64,000 bases of DNA, taken from positions 1,155,001-1,219,000 of the forward strand of contig NC_006670.1 of the NCBI RefSeq assembly GCF_000091045.1, written 5' to 3'. The stretch comes from Cryptococcus deneoformans JEC21 (Eukaryota > Basidiomycota > Tremellomycetes > Tremellales > Cryptococcaceae). The notes under the pieces were generated by a model, which saw only the letters and a program-made list of their open reading frames with translations, was not told where the DNA came from and did no database searches. A program made the position numbers and the translations under genes. Below, one piece after another: positions 23,636-35,637 of the stretch; the first letter of the stretch is position 1; the number at the start of each line of letters is the position of its first letter.

Positions 23636-24805
23636 ATGGACAAGCCCTCTTACTATGATCCTCCTAGCTCTCCTTCATCTTCCCGTTCCGCTTCCCCTCC
23701 GCCTCCGAGCATGATGTCTAACTCTGGTAATAAACTTGTTTCAGGCGCCCAGTTCATGCGACGAGGTAAAATATACCCGTGGGGCCCCTCATTCGAGGTC
23801 GCAAAGACTAATCAACACGCCCGCAAGCGCCTTAAGCTTTGTTTAGAGCAGTTCATGCCCCCCGCTGCCGCTGAAGTTAATGCCGATATCCCCGCAAATA
23901 TATCTGGTGCAGAGGAGAGACGTCGCGAGAAGAAGAGGAAGAGGGAAGAGGAAAAAGAGTACATTTTACCCCATCTTCGGAGTCCCTCACCCCCTATGTC
24001 GACCGCCAAACTCGCCAGTCTTCTCGCCCTTCCACAGACCTACACTGACTTGTTGTTGAATCCCGCTATGAGACACTCGTTGGGCAACGACAACATGGAA
24101 CAAGGACTGCAACGGACAGCAGGAGAGTTGTTAGAAGGAGAAAAGCCCCTATTACAGGCCCTTGGGAGATTAAGGGACGTTGTGAGGGTACTGGAACGTG
24201 ACGTTCCAGTGGCCAAACCCAGAGCCCAGGCTGACAGGGACGCTGTGCCTTCATCAACAGCCAACGGAAATGACAATCTTAGTCAGTCCTACCCTCACCT
24301 TATTCCTCCTCTTCCTCATATCTCCGACACCGATAACCTTTGGCGGGTAACCCAAGAGCTCCTCTCTCAGCCGGGCCAGGCGCAGTCTGTACCTGTTCCT
24401 ACTCTGACGTATAGCGCTACTCCTCCCGGAGCTGCTGCACCTTCTCTTGATTCCATCGCGGAGCCGGAACCCATCCCCACTCCTCTCCAACGCCTGTTCA
24501 CTTGCCCATCAGGCATTACACTTCACGCGGTCCCGAGTGCTTCCCATCCTGGCTACGCCTATCCTCAAGGCCACTCGCTTCATCCTCAAACTGTCAAGTA
24601 CAATCTTGACCTCAAGAATCAATGCCGTGCTGTGGACGATGCGTGGGAGAGGATTTCGGAGCTGCTGGCGGACTGCAATGAGTACCGAGAACGCTTGGAA
24701 GAGGCGAGAGATCGAGTGGCTGATGTAGCGAGGGTCAGAAAGAGGGTTTGGAGAACGATCAAGGAGCGAGCTGGATGGGAGTTGGAAAGGGAATCAAAAC
24801 CGTAG
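23636..24805 (+). CDS. RXT2-like chromatin regulator (Rpd3L-complex subunit type)
   Basis: Intronless, 389 residues. A Ser/Pro-rich start leads into NSGNKLVSGAQFMRRGKIY, which resembles the RXT2 N-terminal domain signature (NRGNKLK...RRG). RXT2 is a subunit of the large Rpd3 histone deacetylase complex. Next come a basic KKRKREEE stretch, a Leu-rich helical region (about residues 120-195), a Pro/Ser-rich linker and a C-terminal coiled coil rich in Arg/Glu. The domain match rests on a short motif, so the family call is moderate; the gene itself is clear. It converges on the PRCC-family gene, stop codons about 105 bp apart. Confidence 0.65.
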   Translation: MDKPSYYDPPSSPSSSRSASPPPPSMMSNSGNKLVSGAQFMRRGKIYPWGPSFEVAKTNQHARKRLKLCLEQFMPPAAAEVNADIPANISGAEERRREKKRKREEEKEYILPHLRSPSPPMSTAKLASLLALPQTYTDLLLNPAMRHSLGNDNMEQGLQRTAGELLEGEKPLLQALGRLRDVVRVLERDVPVAKPRAQADRDAVPSSTANGNDNLSQSYPHLIPPLPHISDTDNLWRVTQELLSQPGQAQSVPVPTLTYSATPPGAAAPSLDSIAEPEPIPTPLQRLFTCPSGITLHAVPSASHPGYAYPQGHSLHPQTVKYNLDLKNQCRAVDDAWERISELLADCNEYRERLEEARDRVADVARVRKRVWRTIKERAGWELERESKP

Positions 24806-24910
24806 TTGTATAAACAAATATCTTGACGACAATCGCCAACTGTATCAAGCAGAGAATGTGAATTGTACAAAAATAATGCATACATTGTTGTGTTGGTATC
24901 AATGAGTATG

Positions 24911-26147
24911 TTAAAATCCTAGACGTGCGTTTTAGTGACACATTACTGTAACCCTTTGGAAGGTCCACTTACCATATTTGGTACCTGCGGCACGCATGCC
25001 TTTCTTGTTTGCTGCGATTCTCTCTTCCAACTCCTCCCGCTGAGAGTAAGCCGTATTGAGCAGCGACGTAAGCTGGTGTCGTTGGGAGGCAAGGCCCTTG
25101 ACTTGGCCCTTTGGCTGTACAAACATCAGCGCTCGGTAAAAAAACACTCGCTATCGACCAGCTTTTACCTGATAGACAAACTCTTCCCCGGGAAGCTTCG
25201 GCTTCTTCATCAATGCTCTCCTTTCTTCTTCTGCTCGGGCCTCTGCCAAATCCTTGTTCGCATCGATATCCAACACTTGGCCTTGGAACTGCCCCTTCTC
25301 GAAAGCATCCCAATGTCTGCCCACCCGTCCATCATCAGCATCTTGTTTGTCCGACACTGGAGCAGATGAATGGAAGAAGGAATGATAGTAATCAGGATCG
25401 TATGCCCGCCATTCTCCGGAAGGGAGCTGATAATACCCCGGATATGGGTCGTTGGCTGTAGGTTCGGGGGGGACAAAGTCAGGCGCGACGGGCGCAGAGG
25501 AAATGGATGGCGGCTTGAGTGAAGGAGTGGCGATCGTCGGTTTGGCCAGCGGTGCTGAGGCCGTTTCTTGTTTCAAGAATCAATATTGCCCTTTTGTCAT
25601 GTAAAAGACGCAGCTTACTCAGTCCGAACACGTCAATAACCTCTTCCTTACTTTCCATCTTTTGCTGTTTACGAGCGAGGGACGCAGGTAACATATCGCG
25701 CACTTTAGGGACACTGTCTTCATCGTCGCTATCTTCATCGATAACTCTCGGTGGAGCAGGTAGTTGTGGTCGAGCCATGGCTTTATTTACAGTCAAACCT
25801 GTTCCCTTAGTAGCCAAAGTTGATGACTGAGGCAACTTGCGCTTAGGAGGGGGGAGCATGCCCAGTAAAGAAGATGTACCCTTTCCACCTTTGGGTAACT
25901 TTGCCCTTTTCGTTTCTCTTTCATCTTCGCCCATTTCAACATTATTCCCGACGTTCTTTTCGTCTTCGGAACCATCGCTTGCTTTGGGTAAATCCAAAGT
26001 AATCTTTACCGGCTTCTTCTTCTTAGGCTGTGGGACTTTTGAAGATGAAGAAGCAGCAGATATGGGGGCTGGTTTGGGTGGCGGAGCGACAGGAGCTTCA
26101 GACTCTGAGTCTGAGCCAGAGTCGGAGCCATAATTCGCGAGCAGCAT
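24911..26147 (-). CDS. PRCC family protein (MAD2B-interacting / splicing-linked)
   Basis: Exons 26147-25619, 25566-25169, 25114-24973 and 24918-24911 give 358 residues. The N-terminus MLLANYGSDSGSDSE is the acidic start typical of PRCC proteins. A Pro/Lys-rich middle follows, then the PRCC C-terminal domain: a Pro/Tyr-rich YPGYYQLPSGEWRAYDP, a charged helix, and the basic ASQRHQLTSLLNTAY helix. The last 8-nt exon encodes only Gly-Phe-stop, restoring the family's invariant KYGF ending, which confirms the tiny exon. Human PRCC binds MAD2B and associates with pre-mRNA splicing factors; the role in fungi is not established. Confidence 0.85.
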
Positions 26148-27083
26148 TTTCCTTGATACGATTATGTCTGCGTTCGATAGAAGATAGACGATAGTAGAAA
26201 AAAGAAGAGTCTCAGCTTTTGAAAGATTGAAATGAACAACGAAGAGTCGATTGATGGAACTTGAACTGAAATCGATGACGGCCACGGAAGTGGGAGCTTT
26301 TGGTTGCGTGCGTAGATCGGGACACTCGTCTTTCAGCAACGTTTTAGGTGCATTCAAAGTGCGTTATCTGCAGTTAGTACGTAGTGAATTGGTTATCTGC
26401 AGTAGTGAATTGGGTAAACCCTTTATATTTAGAGAAGGAGCCAGCAATTGTTTCCACTGCCAGGCACTTTCTGGAATCACTAATTTCAACCGCTGCCGAC
26501 GAGCGTATCCAGTTTGATCTTGATCATGGTATACATGACAACAACCAAAAAAACAACCAAGGAAGATAATAGCAACAAGCAAGCAAACGGCGAAGTGGCC
26601 GCTCCCTGCTGCCTTCTACTACTAATACTACTGCTCCTGTTGCTTGCATACAGAAAACTTAAGATACAGGTAGAATTGGCATAGTGTCCGGGTTGCATAT
26701 TCACGAACGAGGAGACTATGTGTGGATAGGCAGTTCAATCTGGCCCATTTGATAATAGATTTGCCAGATGATGGGATGTCTTGCAAGATAATCATAGTGG
26801 AAGAAATTTCGAAGAAAAATTAGGTACCGGCTTCTGTATAATATACATAAAAAAGAAGGAGAGTCCGAGTACTGAGATAACATACACCAGAATTAGTGAT
26901 TCGCAAGATTGAAGGCTTTTGAGAAGAACGCGAAAGCCAGAAAAAAAAAACCGAAACAAAGCAAAAAAGAACACTACTGTTCTAATATGCACGCCTCTAT
27001 ATAATAGCAGTTGAAATTATTCCTTGTCTTTCTCAACGTTCCTAACGGGCAAAGTCCGCGGACTATCCTAACGAACAGTGCCC
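26148..27083. other. Intergenic region
   Basis: No supported gene. It holds the PRCC gene's upstream region and the 3' flank of the bHLH gene, with an A-rich tract near 26940. Confidence 0.5.
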
Positions 27084-28442
27084 TCAGACCGGAGCTGGTG
27101 TACCCTGCGCGGACAGTGGCTGCTGCTGCACCTCTTGAGTTGGAGTCTGGAGCCCTGAAGTCTGCGATTGCTGCTGGGACGGCTGAGACTGTTGTTGCTG
27201 AACCTGAGATACTGTCTGAACATGCGCAGCAGGCTGGATCTGTTGCTGGGGCTGACTTTGGGGTTGTTGCTGCACCTGCTGTGGTTGTTGAGTCATTTGG
27301 CTCTGCAGCTGAGGTTGGGCGACTGTCTGAGTTTGAGGTTGGGGGGTCTGGGCTTGCGATGTAGTACCGGAAGTAGGAGGTTGTGCTTGCGCGTGGTGAG
27401 GATGAGCAGCGAAAGGTCCCGGAGGGTACGGAATGCTATACGTGGGGTAGGCATGGGGATGGTAATGTGCATTTCCTGCTCGGGCAATCTCAAGTTCACG
27501 TCGGAGATGCTCAATTTCTCGGTGCATTTCGACTTGTTGAGACTTGGTGTGCTTGATATGTTCAATAGCTATATCCAGATTAGGCTCCAGTAGGCTCCAA
27601 TCGCAAATCGATGTGTGCTTACCCTTGGTCAAGATCTCCCATTTACTAGCTTTCATTCCCCGATCAGCGGGCAACTCATCCCGAAGTTCATCGAACAGAT
27701 CCTTCATCTCTTTTCTCCTCTTCCTCTCTGCAAGCTTGTGAGAAACTCGCAGTTCCGGGGAACGTGAGAATGCGGCATTGTTCTCCTTCTTTGAAGCCTG
27801 GCCCGACTCTGACGTACTACTTGGGCCTGTGTGCGATGACGGTACAGTCAACATACCTGAGGCAGACTGTTGTTGCGAGGATTCATCAACCTGGATAGGA
27901 GCATGGTCTCCTTGTGAAGTTTCTTGTGAGACGTCGGCCGTAGCAGAAGCAAGGGTCTCGTCAGGAAATCTCAGTTCGGGAGTGAGGCCAACGTCGACGT
28001 TGACTTGTGGTGTCGAATGAGTAGCGGACGGCGATCTGAGAGCGAGAAGAGGATCAAGCCCATTCTGTTGCTGGGATTGCTGGTGATTAGGAGACTGCAT
28101 AGCGTTGGCAGGATGCGTAGGGATAGGGCTGGTAGAGTTACTTTCCGTGGCTTCGTTCCACGCTCCGGTGAACATTGGGAAGACGGTAAGTCGCTGGTTG
28201 GTAATGCCAGCAAAGTCGATGTCATTCTCTTGGCCAAAAGAGCCGGAGTCTGAGGTCTTAGCTTTCTTAGGGGCCCTCTCTGCGACGACTTGGGCAGACT
28301 CTTCAGCTGCTTGCTCTATATGCACATCCGAGTTGGTGTGTCTTTCCTCTGCCATAGTAGTGGGCGTAAGGACGACTTCGGTGCCGCTGTTTGAAGAAGG
28401 AGATGAAGGGTGGGTGAGAGTGGATGTATGGAGGGGGGACAT
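27084..28442 (-). CDS. bHLH transcription factor with Gln-rich C-terminus
   Basis: Exons 28442-27623 and 27568-27084 give 434 residues. A long Ser/Thr/Gln-rich N-terminal half is followed by a bHLH domain: basic region [12 protein letters not shown] with the E-box-reading Glu and Arg, helix 1 [12 protein letters not shown], loop DRGMKASK and helix 2 WEILTKAIEHIKH, running into a short coiled coil. After this comes a Pro/His/Tyr stretch and about 100 residues dominated by Gln, a typical activation region. The 54-nt intron inside helix 2 has no stop and is a multiple of three, so retention would insert 18 residues and break the helix. Nuclear, DNA-binding role inferred from the domain. Confidence 0.85.
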   Translation of the reverse strand: MSPLHTSTLTHPSSPSSNSGTEVVLTPTTMAEERHTNSDVHIEQAAEESAQVVAERAPKKAKTSDSGSFGQENDIDFAGITNQRLTVFPMFTGAWNEATESNSTSPIPTHPANAMQSPNHQQSQQQNGLDPLLALRSPSATHSTPQVNVDVGLTPELRFPDETLASATADVSQETSQGDHAPIQVDESSQQQSASGMLTVPSSHTGPSSTSESGQASKKENNAAFSRSPELRVSHKLAERKRRKEMKDLFDELRDELPADRGMKASKWEILTKGKHTSICDWSLLEPNLDIAIEHIKHTKSQQVEMHREIEHLRRELEIARAGNAHYHPHAYPTYSIPYPPGPFAAHPHHAQAQPPTSGTTSQAQTPQPQTQTVAQPQLQSQMTQQPQQVQQQPQSQPQQQIQPAAHVQTVSQVQQQQSQPSQQQSQTSGLQTPTQEVQQQPLSAQGTPAPV

Positions 28443-28804
28443 GGTGGGGGGAGGGGGACAGGGGAAGTGGAGGAACCAAACAGTGAGTCGTACAGATTGA
28501 CGAGACGAAAGAAAACAACCGTGCGTACATCGTGTAAACCACGCGAGAAGGGTCAAATCCGCATGGCAATCACGCGGAAACCCACTTGCCCCAATCAGCC
28601 AATCACGTCCTTCCATTCCCACGCATGTGGCGAATCGCATATCTTGCTATAGACACTGCTCTGTGCAACGAATGTGCATACAATGGTCTCAAGAGCCTTA
28701 GTAGTCATTAACGCACACCCGCGCTGCTTGCAGTGTTCATTCATATGCATACCTATAAGACAGATCGTCGTCCATCCCATCCCGCCCACAGTCTTTTATG
28801 TATC
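28443..28804. other. Upstream region of the bHLH gene and 3' flank of GTB1
   Basis: The 362-bp gap carries no gene. The first part is rich in purines on the plus strand (GGGGGAGGGGGAC), directly before the minus-strand bHLH start. Confidence 0.5.
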
Positions 28805-30944
28805 TTAGAGTTCTTCTTTGACTTTCACATCGTCTGCTGGGCTATCTGGTACGTCCGGCCAGCAGAGAGCAGGACTGGTGATCTTGAATCTATACTCGCA
28901 TTTTTCGGGTTCAGAAACCGAAATAAGGGCGTTGGAGGTACCGCAAGAGAGATCAACGGTGACACTTCGATTAGGACCGTTCCAGCACTTGGCTCCGTTT
29001 TTGTACAGTTGTTGAGAGTAGTAGCCAAAAGAGCCTTGTTCTGCAGCAGTGTTCCATTGGTTGAACGATCTACCTGTGGCTTTAGTTGCAGTCATTACCC
29101 TAGGAAACTTCACATACCCAAGATTATTGGAAGACTTGTCCTTGTTACTTTTTTGAGTAGCCTTTCCGAAGAAGCAGAGTTCGTAGGTATAGCTGGTACA
29201 ACCTCATGAGCACAGCATGATCAATCAACAGCCTTTACTCACTCTCCCACAACTTTGTCAACACAGGTTCCATCAAGCTTCTTCCATTCACCCTCCGGGC
29301 CGTAGTGGAATTCCATGTTCTTAAGAGTATCCTCGGTGTTACGGATAGCGCCATTTAACTTGACAAGCTCATTGTTGAGCAGCCTGTGTTTCTCCCTTGC
29401 AGCGGCAGCCTCTGCCGGAATAATTAGCTCTACGTCCTTAACCTGCCACAAGCACTTACGCGGGCCGTCTCCGCTGGATGTTTTAGCCTTGGATCGACCA
29501 GCGAGACCGAAACGAATCATCCAGTCGATGGCGACATCTCTTACATGTTCCCAAGAGCCATAAAGAGAGTCAGGAATGTACTCGTCAAGTTTCCACACTA
29601 TAATAAGTCAGCACGAGCTTATGCGATGCTTCGGAACTCACAGAGGCTAGTCCCATCATCTTCCTCATCCTCTTCGTTTTCATCTGTTGTATCGGAAAGC
29701 AGCAAAGCCTCCAAGTCCTCCTTTTCCAGTTCCTCGAGCTCTTCCTCAGTGATTTCTTCCTCCTTATCATCCTCTTCGTTCTGCTCTTTTTTCACCTCCA
29801 TCTCCCCTTCACTCTCTCCCTCTCGGTACTTGATCCCAGTTAATTCCTCGTATCCCACAACGGCAGCCTTAACGGCCATATCTTGGTAGTTCGGATTGTA
29901 TCCCTTAGCCATTTCACGAAGGAGTGAATGGAGAGATTCGATTTCGGCCTCAAGACTGCTTGTCTTCGATCGAAGGCGGGCGAGAGCGAGGCGATGTGAC
30001 AGGAGGGATATATATACAGCTACAGAGAGTCATTGGTATCTGAGAAATATATTGGTGAAATTTGGCGTACGTGATTGTTTCTTTCGTTCAAGATCCTCCT
30101 GGCTGCGAGCCTCGGTCTTGTCGAGAATCGCTAACGTAGATCAGCACCTTCAATTCAACTAGCAGTAGACCATCTAACGAAATTTACCCTTTGCCTTGGC
30201 AACCTCTTGCTCTTTGGTTACAAGCTCCTGCCTCTTCCTTGCAAGGTCTTCTTCCAGTCTTTTCTTTTCACCTTGAGCCCATTTGATGTATGTTCCTCGG
30301 ACTTTAGCACCCTGTAACCGCTGTCAATTTTGAAGGAATATTGAACACAGAAAATCACTTACTGTTTTTCTGATTTTTTCAGAAGCCTCTTTGGCGGCCC
30401 TCCATTCCTTACCAATAGCTTCGCAGTTATTTGGGCAAGCCCCGGTGGCCCATTCGTCTGAGCCATCGCAACATTCGGGCTCTGTATAATATCAGCTACA
30501 TCTTGAGCTCCTTGGCAATGAACAGTGTTACTTACCACATAAACCATCATTGACTCTACTCTTTCTTACCGAGCCAGGGATGTGTCCCTCATTCTTGCAC
30601 CAGAACAGACCGTTGCTGCAGGCTGCAGTTCCTGGTTCATCTGAACCATCTGGGCAGTCACAATAGTCGTCATTGATGGCCGAAAAGGGGATAGACTTCG
30701 AGCTATCAAGGCAGTGGAAAAGGCCGGATTTGGTAGGCTCGTACTTGTCATATACTTTGAACGAGTAGTTCAGCATTCAAAATAAGAGTCATAGATTGGA
30801 AGCGCGCATGAACTTACGCGAAGGGTTTAATCCTTGGATCTGAGATGGGACGACTACCTTTTGCTCTTCCTGAGCTGCAAATGTCACAGGAGTAAACAGC
30901 AAAAGAGAGAAAAGCAAGGAAATTAATATGGCCGAGTCCTTCAT
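28805..30944 (-). CDS. GTB1: Glucosidase II beta subunit (PRKCSH-like)
   Basis: Non-catalytic subunit of ER glucosidase II, which trims inner glucoses from N-glycans. Nine exons (30944-30818, 30754-30536, 30481-30363, 30311-30188, 30130-30071, 30019-29642, 29597-29243, 29192-29118, 29069-28805) give 573 residues. A signal peptide (ILISLLFSLLLFTPVTFA) is followed by paired LDL-receptor class A-like cysteine modules with INDDYCDCPDGSDEPGT and ECCDGSDEW. Then come a coiled coil, a Glu-rich acidic stretch, and a C-terminal mannose-6-phosphate-receptor-homology domain with CWNGPNRSVTVDLSCG and EPEKCEYRF. It ends KEEL, a variant of the ER-retention tetrapeptide HDEL/KDEL. Partner: the catalytic alpha subunit, not in this window. 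Confidence 0.93.
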
Positions 30945-31881
30945 GTTGAATCGCCTGGTTTACTGCTTGCCCACTTGGAGTAATTCGACTTTTGCGGGCC
31001 GTTTTGAGGACTCGCACCGCCTGGTTTCTTTGCTTCGTGTACTAGATGGAATTCAGAGCAGAGACGTGTCATCGAACCACATATGCCGACGTCACGAAAA
31101 CTATTGCGGACAAAGCCGCTTCCAGTAGAAGAGTGAGGACCAGATAAGCCCACCAGGCCCAACTTTAATTACAAACAAGACAAATTTAAAAAAAAAACAA
31201 GAACGCTTTTTATCTTATAGCGGACGTTTATAGCAAGAATTTCGGGCGCTCAGCCGAGAGCCCACAATTCTCCGTCTATCAAGGACAACCAAGCGATATG
31301 ATGATAGAATTCAGAGAGTGGCCGCGCTGTACGACTGTTAAGTATGAGAAAGAAAAAGTGTCTATCTTATCGTCCCCAAGCTACTGTGGGGCCTCATTCA
31401 GCTTGTTTTTGTTTGCATTGGCGGCGAAAAGGAAGAAATGCTGCTATTTGCTATTTATTAAAATATGTCCTCTTCTTCTCACCGAAAATAATAATCGATT
31501 ATTTTGAGGGGGGCCATGTCCGCTTTTCGGAAAAGCGCGGATAACAATAGTAAGAGGCCGCTGGCTTAGGGGGCGTTTTTGCAGTTCTGCATGCATTGAA
31601 TGCGGGCTCTTATGGTCTTGAAAGAAGCTAGGGCTGGAAAGAAGCGTAGTTGAGAAGCGCGTATGCATAAAGTGATAGTGTAAAATGAGGTGTTCGGCAA
31701 AGCTGAAGTGTATCTATGACACCCGATGTTATAAACCTCGAGTCATCGGGAATTCAGTAGTCAGCAGCGCCGGCGTCCAATCAAAGCCCCTTTTTCACTC
31801 ATCCTTCAAAATAGCAGCCAAGACTCTTTTCTTCGAGTCACCTTGGTTTACAATCCACATTTCTACAATATCTCGTCCTCA
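30945..31881. other. Divergent intergenic region between GTB1 and ETF-QO
   Basis: The 937 bp between two divergent starts hold no supported gene. Several overlapping short frames around 31300-31670 lack introns and family resemblance. The last 130 bp before 31882 look like the ETF-QO promoter. Confidence 0.5.
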
Positions 31882-34135
31882 ATGGCCATAATAACCCCCA
31901 TATCACGTTTAGCAACGTCCCGCACCCTCACAGCTGCCTCTCGCAGCTCCTCAGGAGCTCTACTTCGCCGGCCTACAGCTCTTCGAATACGGACCTTCGC
32001 GTCTGAAGCCAAATTCGACCCGGAGAGCGTTGAACGGGCACAGGATGAAGTGGATGTCTGCATCGTTGGCGGTGGCCCTGCTGGCCTTAGTGCTGCTATT
32101 AGACTGAAGCAGCTTGAGCAAGAACGAGGTGGCGATGAGCTCAGAGTCGTCGTTCTTGAGAAAGGTGGTGAAGTTGGTAAGTCGCTCATATCACATGACC
32201 TGCGGTGTATACTTTTTAGATAGTTTAGCCGAACATTGACTTATCTCTTTCTATCGTACAGGGGCCCATATCCTTTCTGGTGCAGTGATTGAACCTAGAG
32301 CCCTCAATGAACTTATACCCGATTGGAAAGAATTGGGAGCGCCCCTCAACCAACCTGCCCTTTCCGACTCTATGCGATTCTTGACCTCCAACTCATCCTT
32401 CCCTCTGCCCCATCCTCCTCAAATGAACAACAAAGGCAATTACATTGTGTCACTTTCTCGATTCACTGCTTGGTTGGGGGAGCAAGCTGAGGCACTTGGT
32501 GTTGAGGTATATCCTGGATTTGCTGGTGCCAAGGTCTTGTACACAGAGGACGGCAAGGGCATCAAGGGTGTCATTACCGGTGATGTCGGATTAGATAAGG
32601 ATGGAAACCCCAAGGATAATTACGAGCCTGGTATGGAGTTCCATGCCAAGGTAACTCTCATTGCCGAAGGTGCCCACGGTTCGTTGTCCAAGGAATTGCA
32701 GAAAAAATTCAATCTTCGAGAAGGTAAAGACCCACAAACCTACGGCCTGGGCATCAAGGAAGTGTGGAAGGTCAAGGACGAAGTTTATGAGCCTGGAAAA
32801 ATCGTTCATACTCTTGGATGGCCTTTAGATTACAAGACTTATGGTGGTAGTTGGATGTACCACATGGAGGATAACATGGTCAGCATAGGTCTGGTTGTTG
32901 GCCTTGACTACCAAAATCCCTACCTTTCTCCTTATAAGGAGTTCCAAGTGAGTGATCATTCTCGCTCTAAATTGAGTGTAAAGACTGATAACGGCATTAG
33001 CGAATGAAGCACCACCCTTTCTTTGCCAACATCCTCAAAGATGGTCAATGTATCGCCTACGGTGCCCGAGCTCTGAATGAAGGAGGCTTCCAGTCCATAC
33101 CGAAATTGCACTTCCCTGGTGGTGCTTTGATCGGATGTTCTGCTGGTTTCCTCAATGTCCCCAAGGTCAGTAATTAATCCCTTCTGTCAAGTTTATGGGC
33201 TAATGGACTTGTAGATCAAAGGTACTCATAACGCCATGAAGTCGGGTATGCTCGCCGCCGAATCAGCTTTTGCTGCTATCACCTCTACCGAGTCTAGCGA
33301 AGAAGTTTCCCTTGACACTAATCCCGCGGACTTGTCTAATTACGCCACCGCCATCGAGAACTCTTGGATCTGGTCCGAACTCAAGGAGGTCAGGAATCTC
33401 AGGCCGTCTTTCCACAACCCCCTCGGCCTTTGGGGTGGTATGGCCTACTCTGGCTTGGATAGTTTGATCTTGAAGGGACGCGTGCCTTGGACATTTAGGA
33501 ACTCTGTAGAGGACTATGAAGCGACCAAGAAGGCCAGGTAAATCTGCCCATCCTGTTACATTAGTAAGATTGATAATTGCTAACGGACGACTGAAGTGAA
33601 GAGAAGCCTATCGATTATCCTCAGCCTGATGGCAAGCTCTCTTTTGACATCCTTACCTCTGTTTCTTTGACGGGTACCAACCACGCTGAGAATCAACCCG
33701 TGCATCTGAGGTTACCTAAGGTTGAGGGTGCTAGGGCTTCGCACACCAAGATCAATGTTGAGGGTAAGCACAAAACTGAACATATATATGAAGGGGAAGG
33801 GTAACCGGCCATTGTAGATTACGCTGGTCTTTTGGGCAGGGTCTGCCCCGCGGCAGTTTACGAGTATGCGGATGCAGAAGGTAGCGAAGTAGACGCGGAT
33901 GGCAAGAAGTTCGTGATCAACTCACAAAACTGTATACACGTGAGTACTCCTTATACGATGTCTGAAACGAAACTGACGTAGACGTCCAGTGTAAGACATG
34001 TTCTATTAAGACTCCTACACAAGACATCAGCTGGGATGTTCCCGAAGGCGGTGGCGGTCCCAAGTACTGTAGGTCGACTGTTCATTTCTGGATGAAGGAA
34101 TTCCCCTGCTGACATCGTTTTCAGCTATCACATAA
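31882..34135 (+). CDS. ETFDH: Electron-transfer-flavoprotein:ubiquinone oxidoreductase
   Basis: Inner-membrane FAD/4Fe-4S enzyme passing electrons from ETF to ubiquinone. Eight exons (31882-32176, 32262-32950, 33001-33165, 33215-33537, 33597-33763, 33818-33939, 33990-34068, 34125-34135) give 616 residues. A Ser/Thr/Arg-rich matrix-targeting leader precedes [19 protein letters not shown], the FAD-binding Rossmann motif. Further landmarks: [52 protein letters not shown], and the cluster ligands [10 protein letters not shown] and [13 protein letters not shown], which join across exons 6-7. The final exon is 11 nt (Ser-Ile-Thr-stop). It completes the route from acyl-CoA dehydrogenases such as the IVD at 7.9-10.3 kb. 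Confidence 0.95.
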
Positions 34136-35637
34136 TTAATCACTCATTGGTTTCGGATTCAACTCATTATTGTATTGTGTACAGCATCAATTTGATAGGG
34201 GCATGCAAGTGACAGAAGGTATCAAATCTAACAGAAGAGAAGGATCCGATTATATGTAGCCCAAACCTGGCCATTATCTATTGTTGCACTTCGAGAGGAC
34301 GCGTAAATCAGCGGCCTTTGGCTGATAAATAGAACCATTGTAAGGACCCGTAGAAATTCGGCATCATCTCGGATCAATGACTGCTAAGGCAATATTCCCT
34401 TTCATCAAGACTGGCAATAATAAAGTAATTGACAGGATCCGCTGATCGCTTATCTTGTATCTTGATCCCGTACTCTTCCAGCAGATGAATGTTCCAAGGC
34501 TTTTTTCATACGCTCAGTATAATATATTATAATTATTTGCCGATATCGACATTCGACTTTCAAAATTCGAGTTTCTACCTCCAACTATGCGACAATTATA
34601 TAACATAAGAAGCCGTCGAAGATCATCCAGCACGCCGTACCTGGACGTTCTGAACATCGCCTCTTCGGTTTGCTGTTCAAGCAAACGTGGTTGTATCGTA
34701 CAGCAAATTCACCTCTTGATGGGCAGGACGCAGGATAATGAAATGAGAAGATGTTCATTACTCGTAATCTTGCTTCCTACGTAGTCTAATTAACCACCGT
34801 TTTGTTGGATACCAACGGTGCGCAGCGATCGGAAACCGGTCGGTACATCTGTGTTTGTGTGCTGTGTTGATCCCGCTTCCGTCTGCCCATACATAACTCG
34901 ACAATCGTTCCACCCGCCGGAAGATCCTTTTTGCTGTTCAACTCATCGCCACTGATCAATGAAGCGCGCCAATCCAGCTACGAGGACCTTTGATAAAGGA
35001 ACTTTTGCGACAAACTCTATCCTTTGTTGTATATCCAAATTCGACGCATTTGACGGCCACGAGGCCAATAGGGAAAATAATTGACACGCAGCTCTAAGCG
35101 TTGTGATAGAAGGGATCCTGTCAGGGGCTGCAAAGAGGAGTTAAGGAGGGACGGAAAGGGTGTGAGGCAGATGAGGATAAAGCAACTAGCACACTTGGTA
35201 TTCAGTTGATAATGGGAATGATCTACCTTTCATATGACTCACTCCGTGGTGATGATGTGCAGCTGATAAAGGGTGAGCTCGTAAGCTCGACCTTCTAGTT
35301 ATAATTCATCAACCACCCAAAAATTCGCCTTCCAATACCATATTAAAAACCCGCAAAGCGGAGGCTCAAAATTGATTTCCAAAGACAAGGAGGCTTGAAG
35401 CCTACAACAAAATAAAAAGAGTGATTTCCTCTGCCACGAGGCATATCCAAATTATTCCCAACCATTTTGAGCTCATTTGTTGTGAAGTGGAGCTTTTCAG
35501 ACGGAGAATCAAGACAGAAGCTCAAGGCCTCTAACCAGTTCGCTGTTCGGCAGCCCTTACAGCCAAATATATTCCATTATATAATTGAGGAGTTCTAGCT
35601 TCCAGTCACCGCTCCTCTTTCACAACTACATACCAAG
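34136..35637. other. Gene-poor 1.5 kb stretch
   Basis: AT-rich, with no frame or RNA gene I can support. Short frames near 34587 and 35343 lack introns and family resemblance. Confidence 0.5.
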
